A stretch of 64,000 bases of DNA, from NCBI RefSeq assembly GCF_023520895.1, contig NZ_CP026029.1, forward strand, positions 3,720,001 to 3,784,000, in the 5' to 3' direction. A program made the position numbers and the translations under genes. Below are positions 7,837 through 17,561 of this stretch, piece after piece. The notes below the pieces were generated by a model. The model saw nothing but the letters and a program-made list of their open reading frames with translations, searched no databases and had not been told where the DNA came from. The first letter of the stretch is position 1. Every line of letters begins with the position of its first letter. This DNA comes from Paenibacillus sp. PK3_47 (GTDB lineage: Bacteria; Bacillota; Bacilli; Paenibacillales; Paenibacillaceae).

Positions 7837-9645
7837 ATGCTTCGTACAAGAACACTCAAGCAATTCATGCAGGTTATCCTTACGCCGCTGCTCGCCCTGT
7901 GCCTTACTGCAGCACCGTTTGCGGCCGGCCGGGCAAGCGCTGCTGCACAGGCGCCGTCCCAGATTGACGCCGTGCTGCTGATCGATGTCAGCAACTCGAT
8001 GAATACGAGCGACAAGAACAAAATCGCCAATGAGGCGATGAAGATGTTCATAGATATGCTGTCCACACAAGGTGACAAGGTCGGAATCGTAGCCTACACC
8101 GACAAGGTGCAGCGGGAAAAAGCCCTGCTGCAGATCAATTCTGCAACTGACAAGGAAGATCTCAAGGAATTCATCGACGGCCTGAACCGCGGAGCGTATA
8201 CCGATATCGCCGTAGGGATGGAAGAAGCCGTCAAGGTGCTGGAGAACGGCAGCGACCCGGATCATGAGCCGATGATCGTCATGCTCGCTGACGGCAATAA
8301 CGATCTTGATGAATCGACCGGACGGACACAAAGCCAGTCGGATCAGGAGCTGGATGCTGCGGTGGAGACCGCCAAGCAGAAGGGTTATCCGGTATATACA
8401 ATCGGCCTGAACGCCGACGGCAAGCTGAACAAGGAAATTCTGGCCGGGCTGTCGGATGAGACAGGGGGCAAGGCCTTCACGACGGATTCCGCCGATGATC
8501 TGCCGCAGATTCTCAGCGAAATTTTTGCCAGCCATCTGAAGCTCAAGGTGGTACCTGTACAGTCGATTACAGCGGACGGCAGCTTCCAGGAGGTGACGGT
8601 GAACGTCCCTAACGAAAGTGTGCTGGAAGCGAATATTTCTATTATGTCATCACAGCCCGTCACTGCCAAGCTGACCGATCCGTCCGGCAAGGAGGTCCAG
8701 ATTCCTTCAGATGAAGTCCTGTTGTCGAAATCGGCAACTTACAGTCTGATCAAGCTGCTCTCTCCCCAGGAGGGAGACTGGAAGCTGCAGGTAAAGGGCG
8801 TGCCGAAGGATAAGATCGATATCAATCTCGTGTTCAACTATGATCTTGAGCTTCAAATCGATGCAGTGTCATCTACTGCCTTCAAGAAGGGCGACAAAAT
8901 TGATATCTCATCACACCTCTACAGCAACGGCACTCAGGTAACACTCAGTAACTTGTATCAAGATATGAAGGCAGTGCTGCTTGCCACGGATGTGGACACC
9001 GGAACAGTAGAGGAGATTCCGCTGGATAATTCCGGCGCTGTGTTCAAAGGAACCTTTGAGATCAAGGACAGCCATGATTACGAGCTGAAGGTCCGTGCGG
9101 AGGAGAGCAGCTTCTACCGGGAAAGTGATGTCCTGAAGATTAGCGCCAAGACAGGAGCTGCGGCTACAAGCGGAGCCGGAACCGGCGGCAATACAGGTGA
9201 AGAGCTCGCTGCGGACAGCGGCTCCTCCAAGACACTGTACTTTGTTATAGGCGGCCTTATACTGCTGATTGCGGCGGCTGTGGCACTTTGGATGCTGCGC
9301 AAGAAGTCCACCCGAGGTTTTGTGGGCCAAATGGTAGTGGAAGTGGTGGATGGAAATACCGGAGAGAAGACTTATCCGCAGTATAAGAAGCTGTCGGCCT
9401 TCCGCGGTAAATTCACCCTTCACCAGCTGCTGCAGCTTGCACCGGAGCTGAAGGAGAGTGAGAAGCTTGTCTTCACTCCGGGCAAGAATGACCGGCTGCT
9501 GCTGAAAGGCGGAGAAGGGCTTTCTGTAGAAAGATCAGGGCGTGCTGCCGATATCTCGCGCGGCCTTGAACTGAAGAGCGGCGACCGGATTTCCGTCAAT
9601 CTGCAGACTGTAGACAAGACGATTCAACTGGAATATTTGATATAG
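7837..9645 (+). CDS. Exported, membrane-anchored vWA-domain protein
   Basis: 602 residues from ATG 7837 behind AAGAGGAG. A signal peptide (about residues 1-36, ending GRASAAA) is followed by a von Willebrand A domain with a metal-ion adhesion site (D50-V-S-N-S54, then a conserved Thr loop and LADGN). A beta-rich region follows (about 240-440), then a Gly/Thr linker, a membrane helix (about 467-488, FVIGGLILLIAAAVALWML) and a 110-residue cytosolic tail predicted to be a beta sandwich, possibly FHA-like. The vWA domain should therefore face outward and the tail inward. It heads the operon with the tubulin-like protein 51 nt downstream; vWA plus tubulin-like pairing is the published signature of this system type. 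Confidence 0.88.
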   Translation: MLRTRTLKQFMQVILTPLLALCLTAAPFAAGRASAAAQAPSQIDAVLLIDVSNSMNTSDKNKIANEAMKMFIDMLSTQGDKVGIVAYTDKVQREKALLQINSATDKEDLKEFIDGLNRGAYTDIAVGMEEAVKVLENGSDPDHEPMIVMLADGNNDLDESTGRTQSQSDQELDAAVETAKQKGYPVYTIGLNADGKLNKEILAGLSDETGGKAFTTDSADDLPQILSEIFASHLKLKVVPVQSITADGSFQEVTVNVPNESVLEANISIMSSQPVTAKLTDPSGKEVQIPSDEVLLSKSATYSLIKLLSPQEGDWKLQVKGVPKDKIDINLVFNYDLELQIDAVSSTAFKKGDKIDISSHLYSNGTQVTLSNLYQDMKAVLLATDVDTGTVEEIPLDNSGAVFKGTFEIKDSHDYELKVRAEESSFYRESDVLKISAKTGAAATSGAGTGGNTGEELAADSGSSKTLYFVIGGLILLIAAAVALWMLRKKSTRGFVGQMVVEVVDGNTGEKTYPQYKKLSAFRGKFTLHQLLQLAPELKESEKLVFTPGKNDRLLLKGGEGLSVERSGRAADISRGLELKSGDRISVNLQTVDKTIQLEYLI

Positions 9646-9696
9646 GACAGCAGGATTCATACTGAACGCTGTCAATAATGCTTAGGGGGAGAACCT

Positions 9697-12600
9697 ATGA
9701 AACCGGTAGTAAGAGAACATATTCAGCAGCTAGACGTATCGCTGGGCGGGGGCATTGTCAGCGACAAGATCAGGGTCGATACGATCGATAACCCGATCCT
9801 GATTATCGGCCTTGGCGGAACGGGGATCGATGCCCTGCTGCGCCTGAAATACCAGATTAACCGGCGCTTCAAGCTGCCGGAGGATCCGCTGTCCAAGAAA
9901 AAACGCGACAAGCCGGACAATGTGGAGTTTCTTGCTTTTGAGACCAATGAACAGGACCGCGGCAAGAAATACAAAGGGATCGGCCTGGATCCGCAAAATG
10001 AATTCGTGCTGCTGGCCAACGCCGAAATCGGCGGCCTTCTGCAGAACCGCAGCATTCTCGATCCGTATATTACGGAATGGCTGTCTCCGGAGCTGAGCAT
10101 CACAGACGGCATGAACGGGGCTGCCGGTGTACGCCAGGCCGGACGGCTGCTGCTGTTCACGAAGATTAACCAGGTCGTCGGCGCCATCGACAAGAAAATC
10201 AAGACCCTGTCCGTCGGCACCAGCAAGAAGCTGATGGTATTCCTGCTTACCGGCCTGTCCGGCGGTACGGGCAGCGGCGCTTTTCTGGATATTGCCTACA
10301 TCGTGCGCGGAATCATTGAGCGGGACTATGGGGCAGCCGGCATCGACCGGGTGAATACACTCGGTTATCTTTTCACACCGGACGTGAATCTGTCCAACAA
10401 GAGCCTCAGTGAGCACACGCGTGAGTATATCCGCAAAAACGGTTATGCTGCGCTCAAAGAGCTGGATTACTGGATGAATGTGGACAGCCGGGGTGAGCGT
10501 TTCCGCCAGCAGTACGGCAATATTCTGACGGTGAATTCTCCGCTTCCGCCGTTCAACCTGTGCCATCTGATCTCTGCGACCAATACGGAAGGCAAGCTGC
10601 TGGAGAACGCCTATGATTACTGCATGAATGTAACGGCAGAGAACATCACGAACTTTATGGCCAGCGAGGAAAAGGCATCCGGCGAAGAATTTGCGATCCA
10701 TGACTATATCAGTAACATCCGCACGAATATCGCCCAGATGAACAAAACCTATCCTGCCAATTATGAATACAACATCATCGGTGCTTCGTCCGCGGTGCTG
10801 CCGATTGAAGAAATGACGACTTATCTGGCCTACCGCCTGTTCGACAAAATGGACAAGATGTTCCAGCAGGCGCCGGGGCAGGAGGATGTGGAGAAGCTGG
10901 CGCGCAAGCTAGGCATCGATCTTGACTCCATGATCAAAACCTTTGAATCCCGCGTCCCCGAGCCGCTGCCGGGTTACCAGAACAGCGAACGGCTCAGCCA
11001 TGCCAATGTCATCAAAAACCAGGTCGTCGATATGGACACAGAGCTGGAGCAAAGCTTTCTGGCCCGGGCGCGTGAAGAGTATATCAAGGCCAAAAAACAG
11101 CTGCCGGGCGAAATCACCGGACGCTTCGGCGAGGAGCTGGAGCGGATCTTCCTGCATCCGGAGCAGGGGCCATTCTATGTCTCGCGTCTGCTGTACACCG
11201 AGAAGGGCTTCTGTATACTGAAGCTGATCCAGTCTTATATTGAAGCGCTGCGCGAGAGCCTGCTGCGTCTGCCGCGTGACATTGAGACCGCACAGGACAG
11301 TGCCGAGGAGAAGCTGGGCGATGCGCGGAGTGCTTTTGTCTCCAAGGAGAAGAAGAAGAACGCTTATATTGAAGCCAAAATCAATGAGTACTGGCTTCAT
11401 GCCGATGTTGAACGCACAGAGCAGATGATTGAATTCTATGAAGATCTGTTTGAGCTGCTGAATGAGGAGAACAGCCGGATCTACGGCGTATTTACGGAGA
11501 TTCTCAGCGCACTGAGCTCGATCTTTGAGAAAAACGGCGACATTCTGATTCACGGTGAAGAGCAGGCTGATCATAAAGGGAACAAAACTTACTACTGGAA
11601 CATCGTCAATGTCCCTGATATTTCGGCGACGATTTCCAAGGTGATGGACCAGAAGGACGGCGACGATCTGATCCGTGACTTTACGCGGGAAATGCTGAAG
11701 CATTCCGGACGCTGGGTCAAAGAGCAGGAGATTGACATCGTCCGTTCGATTTCCGAGTTCCTGAGCGACAAGTTCGGCGATCTCATCACCCGTTCCATGG
11801 AGGATTTCCTGGTGATGAAATACGGCCGCGAGGAGCCGCTGGACAAATTCGTCGAGCGCATCATCGCCGGCAGACTGGATGAGGACGCTGTGCCGATTTT
11901 CCATCTCAGCAACAGCTCCGGCAGCCTGCATTTCCCTTCCTGGGGTTTTGTCTCTGTACCGGTCAAAGCGCCGGGCATTCTGAAGGGAATCCGCAATTAC
12001 CAGAACAATGCGCTGGGCAAATCCCAGTTCACCGTCAAGGAAAGTGAAGTCAAAAACCGGATTTTCTGGCTGAATACCCGCAACGGGGTGCCGCTGTTCG
12101 TGTATACACCGCTGCGTGTATACGAGGAGAACTATGAGCGGACCATTCTCGACAAGGAGGGCATCGGCCGCCATCTGGTGATGACCGACAAGAATAACTG
12201 GACGTACCTGCCGTCTCCGATCCCAGAGAGATCATGGGGGGATACTTACGTCAATGAGCGTGTCCGTGAATATAACGCCAGAGTACGCAGTGATTTTGCA
12301 AGAGCGCTGGATAGCGGCGTCATTATCGAAAAAGGTCTGGATGAGAATACGAGCAGCCGTTACTCGGTGGTCTTCACCAAACCGTTTGACATCGACAAGC
12401 TTCTGAGCGGGTATGATCTGCAGCTTGGCGCGTCGCGTCCTAATCTCGGCGAGGTGAAAAAAGCAGCCGATGAACTGAAGGCGCTGCGCGAGAACGGGCT
12501 GGAGCGCGAAGCGGTTAAAGATATTTTTGGAAGTATCAATAATGAACTGGCTAAGGAAAATCTGATCCGCTCGCCGCAGCTGATTACCCGTGTACGGGAG

Positions 12601-13086
12601 GAACTGGCCAAGTATGATGCACTGGCTGCGAAGGCGGCTGAGCTAGAAGCGCTGCTCCACCAGTACATTGATGAAGACAAGTGGCTGGACCAGTTCATCG
12701 AGGCACTCTATACCGATACCATTGTCAAAAAGGGCGCGCTGTACGTCTATGACCGTGATGAGGAAGAGGATGCGTGGGAGCCGTTCGCCAATCTGATGAA
12801 GGAACGCAGCTATGTAGAGTATGCCGTATACCGCCATTTCCGCAGCCTGGATGACAAAAGCCGCAGTGTGCTGCTGCGCAAGGCAGCCAGACGCGCCGGG
12901 GAAATGACCGCTTCCGAGGATGTTACACCGCTGCTGTATAAGCTGGAAGGACTCTATGTCTCCTTCCTGGAAGCGCGCGACAGTCTGGAATACGAGCGGG
13001 TGGAGCATGCCGACGGTGATGAAATGTACAGCTTCTACAAGAGCATCACCGGCAAGCTGGCCAGTATCCGCAGAAAGCTGAAATAA
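9697..13086 (+). CDS. Tubulin/FtsZ-superfamily protein (tubulin-like, FtsZl-1 type)
   Basis: 1,129 residues, cytosolic, starting behind AGGGGGAGAA. The N-terminal 450 residues carry the superfamily hallmarks: a first glycine loop in NPILIIGLGGTGIDALLR (about residues 30-48) and the nucleotide-binding tubulin signature GLSGGTGSGAFLDIA (about 186-200). The rest is mostly helical with coiled-coil stretches (KEKKKNAYIEAKINEY and others) and no membrane segment. It is much longer than FtsZ (about 380) and matches the 'tubulin-like domain' family (Tubulin_2) found beside vWA proteins and a distinct GTPase. GTP-driven polymerisation at the membrane is inferred from the family, not shown. The stop is 4 nt before the next start. 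Confidence 0.85.
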   Translation: MKPVVREHIQQLDVSLGGGIVSDKIRVDTIDNPILIIGLGGTGIDALLRLKYQINRRFKLPEDPLSKKKRDKPDNVEFLAFETNEQDRGKKYKGIGLDPQNEFVLLANAEIGGLLQNRSILDPYITEWLSPELSITDGMNGAAGVRQAGRLLLFTKINQVVGAIDKKIKTLSVGTSKKLMVFLLTGLSGGTGSGAFLDIAYIVRGIIERDYGAAGIDRVNTLGYLFTPDVNLSNKSLSEHTREYIRKNGYAALKELDYWMNVDSRGERFRQQYGNILTVNSPLPPFNLCHLISATNTEGKLLENAYDYCMNVTAENITNFMASEEKASGEEFAIHDYISNIRTNIAQMNKTYPANYEYNIIGASSAVLPIEEMTTYLAYRLFDKMDKMFQQAPGQEDVEKLARKLGIDLDSMIKTFESRVPEPLPGYQNSERLSHANVIKNQVVDMDTELEQSFLARAREEYIKAKKQLPGEITGRFGEELERIFLHPEQGPFYVSRLLYTEKGFCILKLIQSYIEALRESLLRLPRDIETAQDSAEEKLGDARSAFVSKEKKKNAYIEAKINEYWLHADVERTEQMIEFYEDLFELLNEENSRIYGVFTEILSALSSIFEKNGDILIHGEEQADHKGNKTYYWNIVNVPDISATISKVMDQKDGDDLIRDFTREMLKHSGRWVKEQEIDIVRSISEFLSDKFGDLITRSMEDFLVMKYGREEPLDKFVERIIAGRLDEDAVPIFHLSNSSGSLHFPSWGFVSVPVKAPGILKGIRNYQNNALGKSQFTVKESEVKNRIFWLNTRNGVPLFVYTPLRVYEENYERTILDKEGIGRHLVMTDKNNWTYLPSPIPERSWGDTYVNERVREYNARVRSDFARALDSGVIIEKGLDENTSSRYSVVFTKPFDIDKLLSGYDLQLGASRPNLGEVKKAADELKALRENGLEREAVKDIFGSINNELAKENLIRSPQLITRVREELAKYDALAAKAAELEALLHQYIDEDKWLDQFIEALYTDTIVKKGALYVYDRDEEEDAWEPFANLMKERSYVEYAVYRHFRSLDDKSRSVLLRKAARRAGEMTASEDVTPLLYKLEGLYVSFLEARDSLEYERVEHADGDEMYSFYKSITGKLASIRRKLK

Positions 13087-13090
13087 TCAC

Positions 13091-15493
13091 ATGATCAAAT
13101 CACAAGTAATCCAATATGCCGTTCAATACGCGGCAGAGGAAGAGGCCCAGCGCAGCAAGGGGGATGGACGCAGCAGCATCCATTACCCTGCCCTGTTTCT
13201 GTTCCTTGGCGACAAGGTGTCTCCGGCCATCGGTCCGGTACTGGAGCGATGTGAGCGGAAATGGGATAATGCCGGTGGTGTGATGGCGCTGCATGCGGCT
13301 TCGCACAGCACGAACAGCAAGAGCGGCAGCGGTATGCCGGAGGAACGCGGTGACCGTGGACGGGAACGGGTGATGTCCATGGCTTTGCCGGACACGGCGG
13401 GGCGTGATCCCCGGACAGTCCGCCAGGATGTCTTCCGCGAGTTCAGCGAGGACAGCCGTTACCTGGCCGGAATGAACCGGAGCCTGCGTCAGCTCAGCAA
13501 CAGCATAGCGGAGTACGGGCGTCAGTATTCATCCTTTGACGTGATCCATCTCTCCATCATTACGCGGGTCGATGACCCGCTTAATGTGCTGCTGCCGCAG
13601 ATTACGCTGCTGGCCCGCGCCGTGCTCGGCCAATCCTTCAAATCGGTGCAGACCGATCTGTACGCACTGATCAATGAACGGGAGCAGGGGGAGAACTTCG
13701 GTTATTCCAGCTCGGTTGGATTGGCTTTTCTGCGTGAGCTTGATGGCCTGCAGGGAGCAGATTACACCTTCAGCGCACCGCTGCTGGTTACGGAGGACGG
13801 GTTGTCCATTCCGGTAGCGCATGGTCCGGCTTCCTTATTCGATCTCGTCTATCTGCTCTCGGATAAGAATGAACGGGGCATGATGTCTGTGCACGGTATG
13901 GAGGATAACTATGAGATTATCGCCCATATCAGCCTGCTTAAGAACCGTGTCCGTTCTACGTCAGATCCTGTTACCGGACACGGCGGCTACAACAACATGA
14001 CCTTCAAAAGCGGGATCCGCGGCAGCACCGGCAGGCAGGGCTATGCATCCGCCGGTTTCTCGGCTGTGCGCAGGCCGAACAAGCAGATTGCCATGGCCGT
14101 ACTGTATCACGCGCTCCGCTATCTTGCCACAGAGCTGCGCGGGAATGATAAATGGACGCTGCGTGAGCGGCAGGCGATGCTCGGCCTGACTCCGGAAGCG
14201 CTGCGCGAACGGGCTGCAGGCCTGCTGCCGGATGAGGAGGCTATTCAGGAAATGACGGGCCTGATGAGCCATGGCCGCCCGTCCTGGCAGGAGCTGAAGC
14301 AGCTGTCGCTGCGCGATGCGGAGACGCTGCTCTTCGGCGACGGGGGAGAGGCCTATTTCCGGAGCAATTTTGCCGGAGTGGCCGCGGGCAGGGCTGCGGG
14401 CATCGATCCGGCCCGTGAATGGGCGTCAGTGCTTGCGGCTGAGGCCCAGGCTGCTGTGCCGGTGACGTTCTACCAGCTGGCAGAGTGGACTGCCGAGCAG
14501 GGCGCAGGCAGTGTGCTGAATGCGCTGCGCCAGCATATGGGCGGCCTGCGCTCGGCCATTGCCTCCGCGCAGGAGGAGCTGGACCGGCTCTACGCGGAGA
14601 GCGTGGAGCGCCAGCCGTTCCAGCGCGTTCCGCTGCTGGACAAACGGACAGTGCGCAACTTCATTCATTATTTATTTGCGAGCATTTACGGCCGCAAATA
14701 CGAATTGCTCCGGCTGCAGAGTGAGCTGGATCTCTGCCGCCGCTATGATGCTGCGCTGGAACAGCTGCATGTACAGAGCAAGGCCCAGGTGCAGACGATG
14801 GATGCTCTGGAAGAAGAGCTGCGGGAGCTGGCCTTTGCCAGCATCGGCCGGAGCAATGAGACGATTGATCAGAACATCATGGAGTATTACCGCACGGTGA
14901 CGGAAGAAGTCATGCGGGATATTGAGACACGGCGCGGCCCTGGCATCCTGTGGAGCGAGCGTTACATGGGCAGCCTCCCGGCGCTGCTGCGGCGCGGCGG
15001 CGAAGCCGTCATAGAGCGGCTGATAGAAGTATGCCGCCGCGAGCTGCTGACGGCAGAGCCGTTCGCACTGCCGTTCGAGGAAGAGCTGCTGCGCCGCGCC
15101 AATGTCGCGGCCGCTTACGAGAACCGCGAGATTGTCTCCAGGGAAGAGCTGTTCAAGCGGCTCTACCGCAGTCTGGAAGAAGAGGCGGGCATCAACGTCC
15201 GCCTGTTCGAATACACGCAGGAGCACCGCCATGAAGAGAGATATTTCTTCGGCGACAGCACCTCTGAATTTCTGCGCTATGCCAATCATGCAGACGAGAC
15301 CACCCGGATCTACCGGCTCGGCTTCGTGCACGAGCAGCGCAGAAGCGGTGTCGAGAAGCTGAACCTGATGGGCGGCTTCCATCTGGAGGATCTGCTCTAC
15401 TACCGCAACGGCAAGGTCTACTATGAGACTTATGCCGGCAACGGATACCGCCTGCATGGCGTGGATGAGGAGCAGCTGCCTGAGCTGAGGTGA
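13091..15493 (+). CDS. Large soluble partner of the tubulin-like protein, function unknown
   Basis: 800 residues with no signal peptide or membrane segment. The gene lies 4 nt after the tubulin-like gene and lacks a clear ribosome site of its own, which suggests coupled translation and a fixed ratio. Visible features are an early FLFLGDKVSPAIGPVLERC strand-loop segment, an alpha/beta region (SFDVIHLSIITRVDDPLN), a Gly/Ser-rich loop near residue 300, and a long helical C-terminal half with coiled coil (SAIASAQEELDRLYAESVE, QTMDALEEELRELA). It could be a divergent second tubulin-fold subunit or an adaptor; I see no GGxGTG loop. Confidence 0.7.
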   Translation: MIKSQVIQYAVQYAAEEEAQRSKGDGRSSIHYPALFLFLGDKVSPAIGPVLERCERKWDNAGGVMALHAASHSTNSKSGSGMPEERGDRGRERVMSMALPDTAGRDPRTVRQDVFREFSEDSRYLAGMNRSLRQLSNSIAEYGRQYSSFDVIHLSIITRVDDPLNVLLPQITLLARAVLGQSFKSVQTDLYALINEREQGENFGYSSSVGLAFLRELDGLQGADYTFSAPLLVTEDGLSIPVAHGPASLFDLVYLLSDKNERGMMSVHGMEDNYEIIAHISLLKNRVRSTSDPVTGHGGYNNMTFKSGIRGSTGRQGYASAGFSAVRRPNKQIAMAVLYHALRYLATELRGNDKWTLRERQAMLGLTPEALRERAAGLLPDEEAIQEMTGLMSHGRPSWQELKQLSLRDAETLLFGDGGEAYFRSNFAGVAAGRAAGIDPAREWASVLAAEAQAAVPVTFYQLAEWTAEQGAGSVLNALRQHMGGLRSAIASAQEELDRLYAESVERQPFQRVPLLDKRTVRNFIHYLFASIYGRKYELLRLQSELDLCRRYDAALEQLHVQSKAQVQTMDALEEELRELAFASIGRSNETIDQNIMEYYRTVTEEVMRDIETRRGPGILWSERYMGSLPALLRRGGEAVIERLIEVCRRELLTAEPFALPFEEELLRRANVAAAYENREIVSREELFKRLYRSLEEEAGINVRLFEYTQEHRHEERYFFGDSTSEFLRYANHADETTRIYRLGFVHEQRRSGVEKLNLMGGFHLEDLLYYRNGKVYYETYAGNGYRLHGVDEEQLPELR

Positions 15494-15500
15494 TGCGGGC

Positions 15501-15589
15501 ATTCTGTTGCATTTTATACAGCAGAATCCGGCAGATTCAGTGATTATGGGGAGGATGTCCGGATTCTGCTGCAGATAATGCAATAGAAT
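15501..15589. repeat. Long imperfect inverted repeat (repeat family C)
   Basis: Arms of about 31 bp (15501-15531 and 15559-15589) pair with only a few mismatches around a 27-nt loop, directly after the 800-residue gene. The arms share TTGCATTT...TACAGC with the repeats at 18.4 kb, so this is placed in the same family. There is no T-run, so it is not a standard terminator, but it could fold in the operon transcript. Confidence 0.65.
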
Positions 15590-15678
15590 TGAAATGTGTG
15601 TAGGATAAGGTTCAAACTACTGCACAATATGCAGCAGCCCTGTTGATTAACTGTATTACGGAATTATGGAAAATTGTC

Positions 15679-15710
15679 TTAGGGAGTTAGGGAGTTAGGG
15701 AGTTAGGGAG
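15679..15710. repeat. Four perfect tandem 8-bp repeats (TTAGGGAG)
   Basis: TTAGGGAG occurs four times head to tail without mismatch in the gap between the 800-residue protein and the second vWA gene. Copy number is likely variable by slippage. Confidence 0.9.
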
Positions 15711-15730
15711 CATGAACAGATCAAGCTAAG

Positions 15731-16040
15731 TGGAAATTCTCCATCTAATTCTCCGATAAATAACGGTAATCCAATACTTGTTGGAAAAACTCCACTTAAA
15801 TGTACCGGAAGAATCGCCAAAGGCCCTTATCCGCTCGAATAGCTGGAGAATTTCCAACTAAAACTCTTAAATGAGGAAAAAGTGTAGAATTAGGTGGAGG
15901 AAATCCAACTAAGCCCTGTAGCACTCTCCCTATTGCAGAGTTTAGCACACCATATAATTACAGAAAGATGCTTAAATCAGCCCATTAGACACCTTTTTAA
16001 TACCTTTTTTTGGCGGATCAACACACTTGCACAATATGCA
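15731..16040. repeat. Dispersed intergenic repeat family A, copy 1
   Basis: About 230-300 bp that align base for base, with scattered differences, to 51165-51460. Shared blocks include CTAATTCTCCGATAAATA, GGAAAAACTCCACTTAAAT, GGAGAATTTCCAACTAAA and GAATTAGGTGGAGGA. Opposed copies of TGGAAATTCTCCA-like sequence give it internal dyads. No credible ORF is present; with the tandem octamer and the family C repeat it fills the 670-bp gap before the second vWA gene. Confidence 0.85.
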
Positions 16041-16163
16041 GCAGATGACTGTGAGTGGGGCGGGCGCTGCAGATGCCAGGAGTGTGAAGCGGGGCTCCGC
16101 CGTGTATAACACGGTGAAAATATGTATTTAATTATAGTTCCTCCCGGAAAGGACGGATGTATT

Positions 16164-17441
16164 ATGCAGCGAAAAATCAACTGGCTTCTGCTCTGCTTCA
16201 GCCTGCTGGGCGGCGGGATTGCCTTTGTGCTCGGCGAACTGCTGCTGGGCAGCAGGCCTTATGATCTGCCGTCAATTGTGCTTGTGGGCATTTATTTTGC
16301 CATCGTTGCGCTTGGAGTGGGACTGGGCTGTCTGCTGGCGGAGATGATCTCCCCGAGACTGAACGGCCAATCGTGGAAGCAGCGGTACCTGGGGTTGTCC
16401 TGGAAGCTGCTGCCGCTGACCCTGGTGATGCTGTTCGCTGTCGGTACGCTGATGGAGTTTGTGTATGAGCTGAACTTCGGCGGTGTGAAGCCGGTCAAGG
16501 ACGTGGTTATGGTCATTGATGACTCCGGCAGCATGCTGCAGAGCGATCCTGGCAACAGCCGGTATGCGGCAGCCAAGTCGCTCGTCCAGCAGATGGACGA
16601 GGACAACCAGGTAGCCGTAGTTACTTTCAGCAATGATGCTGCGGTTGTCCAGCCGCTTACCTCCCTGTCGAACACAGAGAACCGTGAGCAGGTATCCGCT
16701 GTTATTGACGGCCTGCAGACGACTGAAGGCGGTACGAATATCAGCGGTGCGCTTACAGAAGCGATGAATGTTATGAGCAGTGATAACAGAACGAGCCGAG
16801 GTTCAATGGTTATCCTGCTGTCGGACGGCTTCAGCCAGCTGGATACCTCGCGGGAATTATCGGAGTATGTGAACCGCGGTATTCAGGTCAATACGATCGG
16901 CCTGGCTCTGGATGACCCTTCCGGGTCAGTACTGTTGCAGGATATCGCCAGAGTGACCGGCGGGCAGTATTATGATGTTACGGATGCCAACCTGCTAGGC
17001 GATGTGTTTAAGCAAATTTATGACCGTCTGGGGGACCGCACACTGCTCACAGAACGCACCGATGCGACAGCAGACAGTCCTTATTATGCTATAGTCCGTA
17101 TTTTGGCGCTGATGCTGATCGGTGCTGCGCTTGGCCTGGGCCTGGGCATCATCTTCGATAACCGCCATCTTGCCAAAAGCTTCGGCATCGGCGGCATAGT
17201 CTCCGGCCTGCTGGCAGGACTCATTCTTGAATTCGGACTGAACGGCCATTCCTTCTGGGATGCCATGGACCGCCTGCTGGCTCTCCTGGTATTGGCTGCA
17301 GTCATTGCCTTGTTTACCTTTGTCATCCCCGTAGGGGAAGGACGCCTCTCCCGCAGGGGCCGCAGAAACGAGTCAACAGCTGCACCCTCCTCTGACGGAT
17401 TCCATTCGCCGCGCAGAAACCGGGGCAGCAAGGGATTTTAA
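16164..17441 (+). CDS. Polytopic vWA-domain membrane protein
   Basis: 425 residues from ATG 16164, preceded by GGAAAGGA; the in-frame ATG at 16122 lacks a ribosome site. Three membrane helices (about residues 5-27, 37-63, 75-98) are followed by a vWA domain with a full metal site (D119-D-S-G-S123, EGGTNISGAL, LLSDGF), then three more helices (about 313-400) and a basic tail (RRGRRN...RRNRG). By the positive-inside rule the vWA domain lies outside and both ends are cytosolic. This is the second outward-facing vWA protein of the locus, and unlike the first it is held by six helices. Confidence 0.85.
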   Translation: MQRKINWLLLCFSLLGGGIAFVLGELLLGSRPYDLPSIVLVGIYFAIVALGVGLGCLLAEMISPRLNGQSWKQRYLGLSWKLLPLTLVMLFAVGTLMEFVYELNFGGVKPVKDVVMVIDDSGSMLQSDPGNSRYAAAKSLVQQMDEDNQVAVVTFSNDAAVVQPLTSLSNTENREQVSAVIDGLQTTEGGTNISGALTEAMNVMSSDNRTSRGSMVILLSDGFSQLDTSRELSEYVNRGIQVNTIGLALDDPSGSVLLQDIARVTGGQYYDVTDANLLGDVFKQIYDRLGDRTLLTERTDATADSPYYAIVRILALMLIGAALGLGLGIIFDNRHLAKSFGIGGIVSGLLAGLILEFGLNGHSFWDAMDRLLALLVLAAVIALFTFVIPVGEGRLSRRGRRNESTAAPSSDGFHSPRRNRGSKGF

Positions 17442-17561
17442 TCTTAATAGTACGCTTGCGCTCAAGGATGAGATCATGGTCAGCAGGCGTAGGCTTACAA
17501 TAAAACTGTGCAGGAACACCTGAGAGGAAATTGAACAAGAACGTGAAAGGAGCAGGTTGTC

